A stretch of 13,052 nucleotides of DNA. Origin: Anaerolineae bacterium. Lineage in GTDB: Bacteria; Chloroflexota; Anaerolineae; B4-G1. The translations under genes were made by a program, and so were the position numbers. The notes below the pieces were generated by a model. The model worked only from the letters and a program-made list of their open reading frames with translations, had not been told where the DNA came from and made no database searches. Location: the NCBI GenBank assembly GCA_030612185.1, contig JAUWOI010000069.1, positions 1-13,052 of the forward strand. The letters run 5' to 3'. This document shows, piece after piece, positions 6,448-13,052 of the stretch. Numbering within the stretch: the first letter of the stretch is position 1; every line of letters begins with the position of its first letter.

Positions 6448-7220
6448 CAGCCTACCCCCTGTGGAACCATCTCACTCTCGGGAACATTGACGACGACCTG
6501 CCACCGCGAGTTGGTGTGACCGGCACGGGGATAAGCCGGATCCAGTTTGACCGGGCTGGCGGATCGGACGAGACCTTCGACAGGATAGCCGAAGGGCTCC
6601 AGCAGGTACCCCAGCCGTGACCCCAGGCTCTTGTCCCCCACCCGATTGGCGTACTCGACCAGGGTATCCACGTCCACCACCTCCAGCGCCGCCCGCAAGG
6701 CTTTGGCGACCTCCGCGATGCCCCCGGCGTAGCGTGGGAGATCCAGACTGTCCACGATGGCCTTGGCCTCGTCGGCGACGAGCACCGGCAGATCACCCAG
6801 CATCTCCCGGCGGTAGCCGAAGAACTTGCGCGGTTTGACGGTGACGAAGCGGAAACTGAAGTCCCGGAAGGTCACAGGGCGCTTTTTTTTCGTCGTCGCC
6901 ACGAATATGGTAAGCGGCACCTGCTCGGTGAAGCCGTAGAAGTGCAGGGCGGACCAGTAGGAGACGTAGGCCGGGGCGACCAGGTGGCTGGCGATGAAGA
7001 GGGGATTGGAGAGCACTCGCTCCGGCTCCAGTCCCAACAGGAGGAACTTCCCCTTTTCTACCTCCTCCACAAGCCCCTCGGCCTTGAGCCGGGCGATAAG
7101 GCGGTAGGCCTGTCTGCGACCCAGGCCAAGGAGGTCGGTCAGAAGGGAAGAGGTGAAGTAGAACAGGTCGTGTTGGTGAAGCCGCTGGGCTACAGAAATC
7201 GGGGATAGATATTCTGCCAT
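6447..7220 (-). CDS. AbiEi-type antitoxin / winged-helix regulator
   Basis: The 257-aa product starts with a winged helix-turn-helix (about residues 8-62; SSLLTDLLGLGRRQAYRLIARL, then a wing ending KGKFLLLG). The AbiEi C-terminal domain follows (NPLFIASHLVAPAYVSYWSAL, then TIFVATTKKKRP and FRFV). AbiEi antitoxins counter the cognate AbiEii toxin without stable direct binding (type IV) and repress their own promoter through the winged helix. ATG 7220 follows GAGAGGAG at about 11 nt. The stop shares one base with the toxin start. A candidate promoter precedes it, so the pair could be expressed independently of the restriction-modification operon 62 bp upstream. An A8 run at 6890-6883 encodes the KKK segment and is a possible slippage site. 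Confidence 0.9.
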   Translation of the reverse strand: MAEYLSPISVAQRLHQHDLFYFTSSLLTDLLGLGRRQAYRLIARLKAEGLVEEVEKGKFLLLGLEPERVLSNPLFIASHLVAPAYVSYWSALHFYGFTEQVPLTIFVATTKKKRPVTFRDFSFRFVTVKPRKFFGYRREMLGDLPVLVADEAKAIVDSLDLPRYAGGIAEVAKALRAALEVVDVDTLVEYANRVGDKSLGSRLGYLLEPFGYPVEGLVRSASPVKLDPAYPRAGHTNSRWQVVVNVPESEMVPQGVG

Positions 7221-7252
7221 TGGCGGTGATTCTCCTCTCGATTTATGGCCCT

Positions 7253-7281
7253 ATTCTACCACAGCAGAGCGTCAGGCACAA
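7253..7281 (-). promoter_or_regulatory. Candidate promoter of the AbiE toxin-antitoxin pair
   Basis: On the minus strand TTGTGC (7281-7276) is followed after 17 bases by TAGAAT (7258-7253), about 32 nt upstream of the antitoxin ATG at 7220. The gap between the upstream gene's stop and the ATG is only 62 bp, which fits a dedicated autoregulated promoter. I see no clear operator inverted repeat. Confidence 0.45.
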
Positions 7282-7282
7282 A

Positions 7283-8227
7283 TCAAAGGACCGCTCTTAG
7301 CAACCCCATGTCCCACAGCCGGCCGATCACCTCTGACGGGATCGGTTCATCGGGCAAGCAGAGGACTTCGTAGGTTTCGGGGTCGTAAGCAGCATGCTGG
7401 GGCGTGCAGGAGCCTGGCGGCGGGGCGGCAAGAATCCAGCGCGGCCGTTTGCCGGGATCGGCATTCTCAAAGAGAGCAGACCGGTCACACAGCGCCAGGT
7501 AGAGGCCGAAGAGGCCGGGAGCGCCTTCAGCCAGCGGAGGCTGCACCAGCGGGGCCAGGTCGGCCGTGGGCCGAGGCTCACTGAGCGGAACCATCGCCCA
7601 GGCCAGCGCGGTCAGTTGCTCCTCGGTGGGGGGCACGGCCAGTTCGTGTAGAAACCAGCGACCAGCCAGGCGGACGAATCGTCCGTCGGCACGCAATCCG
7701 TCCAGGAGTTGACTGACGATCCGTTCCCCGTGGTCGAGAAGCACGTACTCGGTCTGAGTCTCCAGGTCCCTGGTTCCACGTCTGGATGCTATCAAGTTTT
7801 CGACGAACCGCCGCCACTTCTCCAGAACATCGGTTCTGGCCGACGTCGAGTAAGCCCTGGATTCTCCCAATGCATCTATTTGCACCCTTACCTTGTCGGC
7901 TTCGACCTTGGTGACCTCTCCTACGAAAGGCTCAGACCATGTGCGAGATTTCTCATAGAAAGCGACTGCAACAATGACGTGGTCTCCTTCTTTCCATTCT
8001 CCTGCCGGATCCCACAGGCGCACGGAGGGATCCTCCACCCAGGCAGGTTGAGCCGGGGCGCTGGTCTCTGGGCCGTGACGCAGGCGGCCACGCACCACAC
8101 GCCGGGCCAGAGCGGTCAGGTCGTAGACTTGGCCAGTCTCACGGATGTGAACAGCGATGCGGCCCAGGTCGGCCCGGGTGACCTGGAATTCCTCAATCCA
8201 GTAGCGGTCGGAGAATGGGTCGGTCAC
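7283..8227 (-). CDS. Uncharacterised 314-aa protein, third gene of the restriction-modification operon
   Basis: I do not recognise a named family. The N-terminus (RYWIEEFQVTRADLGRIAVHI, then VYDLTALARRVVRGRL, residues 9-49) looks like a short helical domain of the kind that starts proteins accompanying Chloroflexota defence or transcription-associated genes. Residues 78-128 (GEWKEGDHVIVAVAF, FVGEVTKVEADKVRVQIDALG) resemble an SH3/KOW-like small beta barrel that could bind nucleic acid or protein. Residues 190-314 are mostly helical with a Pro-rich stretch. The frame extends to TTG 8245, but AGAGGA lies 9 nt before GTG 8227, so I chose GTG 8227. It begins 32 bp after the 195-aa gene and is co-directional with it. 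Base composition falls to about 47% GC around 7921-7980, below its neighbours. A role supporting the upstream restriction-modification enzyme is inferred from position only. Confidence 0.7.
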   Translation of the reverse strand: MTDPFSDRYWIEEFQVTRADLGRIAVHIRETGQVYDLTALARRVVRGRLRHGPETSAPAQPAWVEDPSVRLWDPAGEWKEGDHVIVAVAFYEKSRTWSEPFVGEVTKVEADKVRVQIDALGESRAYSTSARTDVLEKWRRFVENLIASRRGTRDLETQTEYVLLDHGERIVSQLLDGLRADGRFVRLAGRWFLHELAVPPTEEQLTALAWAMVPLSEPRPTADLAPLVQPPLAEGAPGLFGLYLALCDRSALFENADPGKRPRWILAAPPPGSCTPQHAAYDPETYEVLCLPDEPIPSEVIGRLWDMGLLRAVL

Positions 8228-8259
8228 AGTGTTTCTTCCTCTCAAGATTCCAAGTCAGG

Positions 8260-8847
8260 TCAATACACCCCGAAAAGCGCGTCTGTGCCCAACCTGGGGA
8301 CCCACTGACGGGCCAGCCGATCCACCAGCCCCATCGGGCCAACGTCAATCCAATCGTCAATGCTGCCCCGGTAGCACCAACGCTCCGTGCGGAAAGTGCG
8401 CTGCTCTGCGTCCACCAGGATAAAACGCAGCACCGGCGTGAACTGGGCGCGGCGATCCATCCCGGCGCGCAATCGGTCGGACCGTTGGATCATTCCAAAG
8501 CCCATCTCCGCCAGGCCCGCGAGAAACTCATCCGCATCTGGCCCGACCCGCTCGTAGACCTCAATCCGGTTGTGCTTCACTGCGACGCGGTAGTTACGCG
8601 ACTTGGGATGCCGTGCCACCGCCGCCTCGACCGCCGCGACCTCCTGCGGCAGTATCTGTGCCGGGCGGTCCTTGACCAGCGAGACGATGCCATTGACGCT
8701 TTCGCTGATCTTCCACCCTTCTGGGATCTGCTCCACCAGTTCGCCCTTGGGCTCGCGGGCGAAGAGATAGCGCGGGTTGCCGGTCTTGGTGACGGTCCGG
8801 CGCAGGTAGTACGTGACTCCTTTGCGGTTTGTGTACGTGACGGGCAT
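8260..8847 (-). CDS. Uncharacterised 195-aa protein, second gene of the restriction-modification operon
   Basis: No named family is recognised. The N-terminus TYTNRKGVTYYLRRTVTKTGNPRYLFAR reads as short beta hairpins rich in basic and aromatic residues, with a repeated K-(T)-G-x-(P/T)-(R/Y)-Y pattern. It resembles conserved hypothetical proteins that I recall beside DNA-modification genes, but I cannot attach a family name. A middle segment (LPQEVAAVEAAVARHP, NYRVAVKHNRIEVYERVGPD) is alpha/beta. The C-terminus carries aromatic patches (RWCYRGSIDDWIDVGP). There are no membrane segments, no signal peptide and no catalytic motif that I can identify. ATG 8847 lies 10 bp after the restriction-modification stop, and its Shine-Dalgarno TAGGAG overlaps that stop codon, so the two genes are almost certainly cotranscribed and probably translationally coupled. 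Nucleic-acid binding is a guess from composition. Confidence 0.78.
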   Translation of the reverse strand: MPVTYTNRKGVTYYLRRTVTKTGNPRYLFAREPKGELVEQIPEGWKISESVNGIVSLVKDRPAQILPQEVAAVEAAVARHPKSRNYRVAVKHNRIEVYERVGPDADEFLAGLAEMGFGMIQRSDRLRAGMDRRAQFTPVLRFILVDAEQRTFRTERWCYRGSIDDWIDVGPMGLVDRLARQWVPRLGTDALFGVY

Positions 8848-8857
8848 GCGCTTACTC

Positions 8858-11800
8858 CTATTCTGTTCCCTCCACCACCGCCACCTCTTCCTCCGTCAAC
8901 CCATACAGCCGGTACACGATCAGGTCAATCAGCCGGTCGGTACCGGCCAGGCGGGCCTTGAGGGGCAGGAGTTTGCCCAGGCTACCCTCGTACTCCCCCG
9001 CCAGTTGCTCCTGGAAGGCCCGTTCTGATGGGTCCACCTTCAGCCGGCGGCGATTCCGGCGCAGGATGTCCAGCACTTCCTCCAACGCCCGGTGAGACTC
9101 CCCCTTCTGGTAATCGCCCAGGTAGTTACGCAGGTAAGTCTTGCGGGTCAGATTGTCAATGGGCGCGCCGATCTCCCGCTCCAGCCAGGCCAGGAAGCCT
9201 TTGACCTCGGCTTGCTTCTCTTTGTTCATCTCGATCATCTGCCCGGCCAGGTGGGCCAGGAGGTCGTGGACGACGTCGGATTGCTCGACGGGGCCACCCT
9301 CGGGCAGTTGCCAATCCTCGTTCAGCGGCTCACCGTTGTGCTGGCGGACGAGGGCAGGGTCGGGGGTGTGAATGGGGGAGAGGCGTTGCTCTAGCCAGTG
9401 GCCGAGTTTGGAACCACTGAAAACACTGAATTTCACTGAGTCCACTGAACCCTTTTCAGTGCTTTCAATCCACTCAGTGGCCTCAGTGATCCCAACCTCC
9501 ACCAACCGTGCCCGCTCGTCGGGTGGAGTGGTGAAGGCGATGCAGCGGACTGGGAGTCGAGCGACGTACTGTCCAAGGAACTCAAGGTAGCCCCCACGGC
9601 GTTCTGCTCCAAGTTGACGGAACAGGAAAAGCGTTAGGCTTGAGTTAAGTAGAGCAAGGAGATACTTGCTGTCTGACAACAAAAAGTAGCATGTCTTGTC
9701 CACAATGGTGCCATCTGAGTTCAGTGTGAAACGACACTCGTGAGAAACGCTAGGATACACAATCTTGGGCTCAGATTGCTGCTTGTATCCAGCAATCTGA
9801 TGCAACTCAAACCACATGTTGCCAATTGTAGTAACCGCGGTTCTGGCTTCAAGTTTCTGCCTGAATTGGTCAAGATAAGCCTTCACAGCAGGGTACTCAT
9901 CAATACCAATTCCTTGCGTAAAGATGACATACTCTTGAGGGTCGAGGGGCGTCCACCTCTCAACGTCGCGTCCTCTAACGTAGGGCTTGAATAACCTGGA
10001 GTCTGCTGGGTGTGTCCGAACAATGTTTTGCATCATCTCTTCACTGACGACAAAGACTTCATTCAAGCCAGTTAGAATCCCGCGGGTTGGTTCGCCACAG
10101 AATTCCCGTATGCTCTGACCTTGCGAGTGGACTTTCGTCACTAGATTCGTAATTCTGGGGGGTTCTAACCTCCAAGTGTCCTGAGCCAGTGAATATTGTG
10201 GAATGTGATAGGCTGTCTTCCTTACAACATCTTCTATCCCATCAGGATGTAGTTCCCTGAGTCTGCAAACCAGCACCTGATTGATGTCTAGAGTGACATC
10301 TTTCAATCGCTGCAGAACCAGAATGCAAGGGTATGCCGATACTCCCTCAAACACCGGAAGGTCTCCGAAATCAACCATCTGCTTTATCGCGCTGTGCTCG
10401 GCAAGATGCCCGCGTAGATTGCGCCCATAGTTTGCCCTTGTGAATTTGTTTGAAACGATGTAGGAGAGAAAAGAACGATTTGCCAGAAGTGACAGCCCCC
10501 TTTCCAAGAAGTAAACATAGATGTCGGCCCTGCCACTATAGGTGCTATACACTTGGCTGATATAATCCTGAATCTCGATAAACGACTCTTGCCGCACATA
10601 CGGCGGATTCCCCACCACCACATCAAACCCCGGATTCTCCTTCCACGTCGCCCGCTCCAGATCAATGAACACCTCCGGGAACTCCAGGTCCCAGTGGAAG
10701 AAGTGTTTCTCCTCGTACAACTGCCGCGCCTGGTGCATCACCTCCGCGTAGGGCTGACCCACGCTCTCGGGGCCAGCCTGCACGGCGTCGGCCCCGTATA
10801 GGCGCAGGAACTCATCGGCCCGCCCCACCCCAAAGTGCCGGGCGACGAAGATATCGAGCAGCCGCTTGTAGGGCTTCGCCGCTTCGTCGAACTGGCGGAA
10901 CAGCCGCTCGCTCTCCTCCACCTCGCTGAACGTGGCGTCGGAGAGGATACTGATGCCGCGCATGATCTCCGCCGCCCGCAGCAGCCCGGCGAAGGGGCCG
11001 CCGAACAGGGGCATCTCGCTGCTCAACTGCTCGTGGGCCTCCCGCGCCGTCGCGCCGATGAGCGAGTTGCCGCAGCGCAGGTGGTGGTCCAGGAAACTGA
11101 GCGGCGCGCCGATGGTGAAGGAGTGCAGCCACAGGCTCACCTTCGCCAACTCCACCGCCATCGGGTTCAGGTCCACTCCGTAGATGCAGCGCTTCATCAC
11201 CACCCGCTGCAGGAGTTGCGTATCGTCCAGCCGGGCCGGGTCTACCGAGATGCCCTGGTGCTGGAGGCTGGCGACGATCTCCCTCCGGATGTGCTCCATC
11301 ATCGCCAGCACCGGGTTGTGCTCAGGGTAGCGGTTGAGCACCTCGATCAGCCCATCGGTCAGGAAGTCCACCGCCTCCACCAGGAAGTGGCCGCTGCCCA
11401 TTGCCGGATCGCAGATTTTGATGTCCAACAGCGCCTCGCGGGCCTGGTGCTCCAACCGATCCAGTTCGCCCCGCAGGATGCGGATGCTGGCGCTGCGGCG
11501 GCCGTCGGCCAGTTGGCGGCGTACCCCGGCGATCCGGCCCATCAGTTCGTCGAAGCGCCCGGCGCGCTGCTCCAGGATCGGCCCCAGCGTGTGGCGGACG
11601 ATGTACTTGACGATGTAATCCGGGAGTGTAGTAGGAGCCGGTGGCCTTGCGCTCCCCCTTGTCGGTCTCCAGGTGCACGCTGTACCCCAGACCTCCGAGG
11701 TCTCTGAAGACCTCGGAGGTCTCCGGCTCCTCCACCACCAGCCGGTGCTCCAGCAGCCCCGCGTAGCTCGCCCCCAGGTGGCGCACGCCGACGTAGCCGT

Positions 11801-13052
11801 AGTCCACCGGTTCACCATCGGCGCGGTAGAGCAGGTCCAGCGCCGGGGCCAGGAAGGCGTCGGGCACCCTGTTCTGGGTGAGGAACCAGTTGGCCGCGTG
11901 TTTCCGTTTCCCATTCCCATTCCCAGGGGGGTCGGCGGGAGCGTCAAAACCGAAGTGGAAGAGGCCGCCATTGTAGCGCGGCAGCCCCAGCCCGGGGTCG
12001 CCCCGGTCAATCAGGCGGAAGAGGTTGAGCAACCGGTCGTACAGAGCGGTGGAGGTGCTGCCCAGGGGTTCGGCCCGATCTGCCCATTCCGCCACCTGCC
12101 GGGCCATGCGGGTCAGGCTCTGGGCGCGGTAGCCAGCATTGTCTATCGGGAGCAGGTGGCGTGCCTCGGCGTAGAGCAGGAAGAGCATCTTGTAGAGCAA
12201 GGAGAGAGTACCCTCGTAGATAACGCGGCGGGACTCCTCGCCCCTCACGTCCTCGCCGCGCGCAGCGCGGTGCGCGACGAAGCCACGGGACAGGAAGGGG
12301 AATACCTCCTCGAAGACCCGCTCCTTGAGCCGGTCGCCCACCATCCGGGCGTAGGTGGCGCTTCCCTCCCGCACCCGCTCCAGGAAGTTGCGGCCCTGCA
12401 CGTCCCGGACGAAGGCACCCTGGCGGAAAAAGAGCCAGAAATACTTGAACCGTTGTTCCCAGTCGCCCGACTCCAGCGCCTCCACCAGGTCCACCTCGTA
12501 GAACTCGGTGGCGGTGGAGGAGGCCTGGCGGTAGTAGAGCCGCCACAGCCGCCCGTTGGTCAGGATGCCCCAGTCCACGCCGGTGCCGGTGAGGTAGTTG
12601 ACGATCTGGAAGGAGGGGTTGCTGTTCTTGAAGACGTCGCGGGGGTCGTCCCGGCGGGTCTCGCTCAGGGACCGCTCCCAGTACTTGGCGTCGGCGATCG
12701 CCAGGGCGCGGGCGTAAAAGGCCGGTTCGTTGCCCTCCTGAAATGGATAGGCCGCGGCTTTGGTCTCGTCATCGGCAAAGAGGGCATAGTCGGGCCGCTG
12801 GACTCGCCCGGCGCGGCGGGTGGTGGTCTGGGGGATGTAGGCGAAACCCAGAATCTCCAGCGCGGGCCGGATGAACTCCGCCTCGGTCTGGGCCTCGTTG
12901 AGCGTGGACAGAAAGCCCCGCTTCTCTTCGTACAGCGCCCGGAGCCGTCGGAACGGTTCGGAGACCTCATCATCCCACTCGGGATGCTCCTGAATTCGAT
13001 GCGTAAGGTAGTGCTGGGAGAAGAGGGGCTTGGAGGAGGAGCGAGAGCGCCG
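8858..13052 (-). CDS. Type IIG (Eco57I-like) restriction-modification enzyme, 5' end missing and one frameshift
   Basis: The open frame enters from the right edge. Residue numbers count from 13052. The N-terminal part has a likely PD-(D/E)xK nuclease site: PD at 87-88 in QRPDYALF and DAK at 121-123 in AIADAKYWERS. A helical linker follows (VIYEGTLSLLYKMLFLLYAEARHLLP). It then reaches KATGSYYTP, the landmark before Eco57I-type methyltransferase domains. The methyltransferase has motif I DPAMGSGHF (11410-11384) and the N6-adenine motif IV NPPYV (10609-10595). The C-terminal part resembles TaqI-type target-recognition domains (TRGILTGLNEVF; YVRGRDVERW; LLALLNSSLTLFLFRQLGAERRGG). Such enzymes cut and methylate with one polypeptide that carries its own specificity. 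At 11622-11624 a CCC puts the methyltransferase half (DYIVKYIV...) in another frame; removing one base joins the halves into more than 1,390 aa. The segment from about 10590 to 9600 is much AT-richer than the rest. The start codon is beyond 13052. Confidence 0.85.
9411..9490. repeat. CACTGA/TCAGTG repeat cluster forming an inverted array in the restriction-modification gene
   Basis: Four CACTGA units spaced about 8-10 bp apart (9415-9449) are followed by three TCAGTG units (9456-9489), with ACCCTT between the two halves. The region could fold as an imperfect hairpin. On the minus strand it stays open and reads ITEATEWIESTEKG, then SVDSVKFSVFSGSKLG, a Ser/Thr/Glu-rich segment between the target-recognition domain and the C-terminal helical domain. 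Confidence 0.65.
11622..11624 (-). other. Frameshift site in the restriction-modification gene
   Basis: On the minus strand the sequence ACT CCC GGA TTA CAT encodes TPGLH in the nuclease frame. ACT CCG GAT TAC ATC (one C fewer) would encode the expected TPDYIVKYIV. A single extra base therefore separates the nuclease/linker half (to 13052) from the methyltransferase half (to 8858). As written, the nuclease frame ends at 11322 after an unrelated tail of about 100 residues. Confidence 0.8.
11689..11722. repeat. Double palindromic repeat in frame in the restriction-modification gene
   Basis: AGACCTCCGAGGTCT (11689-11703), a 4-base CTGA spacer and the exact reverse complement AGACCTCGGAGGTCT (11708-11722) make a perfect 15-bp stem. 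Each arm is itself palindromic at all but its central base. On the minus strand it reads ETSEVFRDLGGL. It lies about 65 bp upstream (in gene direction) of the frameshift at 11622. A single arm recurs at 4302-4316. Confidence 0.8.
11901..11926. repeat. GGGAAT microrepeat in the restriction-modification gene
   Basis: On the minus strand the 6-bp unit GGGAAT occurs twice in tandem and is followed by GGGAAACGGAAA. It encodes PGNGNGKRK in frame, between FGFDAPADP and HAANWFLTQ. It looks like another short repeat insertion producing a flexible basic loop. Confidence 0.5.

Noticed and set aside
11622..11624. Phase-variable switch of the restriction-modification gene
   Set aside because: Phase variation usually needs a long homopolymer or simple repeat. 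Here the tract is only CCC, so a fixed mutation or a sequence error is more likely.
10835..11707. Plus-strand 290-aa ORF opposite the restriction-modification gene
   Set aside because: It is antisense to the methyltransferase motif I region. Its composition (Gln/His/Arg/Ala) and lack of a domain mark it as a shadow frame.
11650..12010. First ~110 residues of the 1050-aa ORF starting at 12010
   Set aside because: This stretch (Trp/Arg/Thr-rich) is the out-of-frame reading of the nuclease/linker half. The real protein enters this frame only after the frameshift at 11622.
7283..13052. BREX or DISARM system
   Set aside because: The large methyltransferase and small partners recall these systems. 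However, no PglZ, BrxC, BrxL, DrmA/DrmB or PLD gene is present, and this enzyme carries its own likely nuclease domain.

Overview
The window is about 62-65% GC (my estimate by eye). Every gene I can support lies on the minus strand, so transcription runs from the right edge to the left. The proteins and the many short interspersed repeats that are read in frame inside genes suggest a Chloroflexota-type bacterium (Anaerolineae or a relative). That placement is inference from style, because there is no rRNA or other marker. I see no tRNA, rRNA or CRISPR array.

From right to left (5' to 3' on the minus strand): (1) 13052-8858 is a large single-chain type IIG (Eco57I-like) restriction-modification enzyme. 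Its 5' end lies outside the window and it carries a 1-base frameshift near 11623. (2) It is followed by two tightly spaced genes I cannot name, of 195 aa (8847-8260) and 314 aa (8227-7283), which look like operon partners of the enzyme. (3) After a plausible promoter comes an AbiEi/AbiEii type IV toxin-antitoxin pair (7220-5695), coupled by a TGATG overlap. Blocks 1-3 form a compact defence island of about 7.3 kb. (4) At 5687-5456 sits a 232-bp MITE-like element with about 43-bp imperfect terminal inverted repeats. (5) At 5436-1892 is an unusual helicase. It joins a winged-helix-like N-terminus, a DEDDh 3'-5' exonuclease, a DinG/XPD-type first helicase domain with four candidate Fe-S cysteines, and then the second half of a RecQ helicase with its zinc site. 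It is frameshifted near the C-terminus. (6) At 1799-1440 is a short beta-propeller (PD40/TolB-like) fragment ending in a 7-bp tandem repeat. (7) At about 1391-174 is a lipoprotein Ntn hydrolase (linear amide C-N hydrolase/penicillin V acylase type) with no ATG, GTG or TTG start before its signal peptide. It overlaps by ATGA with (8) the 5' end of a formylglycine-generating-enzyme/SUMF1-family gene that runs off the left edge.

Three themes stand out. The defence block combines a restriction-modification enzyme, two uncharacterised partners and an abortive-infection module; it is the best candidate here for an undescribed multi-gene system. The specificity half of the restriction-modification gene is markedly AT-richer than its flanks, which suggests exchange of the target-recognition module. 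Finally, at least six short repeat families occur here, and several are inserted in coding sequence and read in a consistent phase (PALSEVEG, ETSEVF, PGNGNG). Two large genes carry single-base frameshifts, which may be real decay or consensus errors in the assembly.
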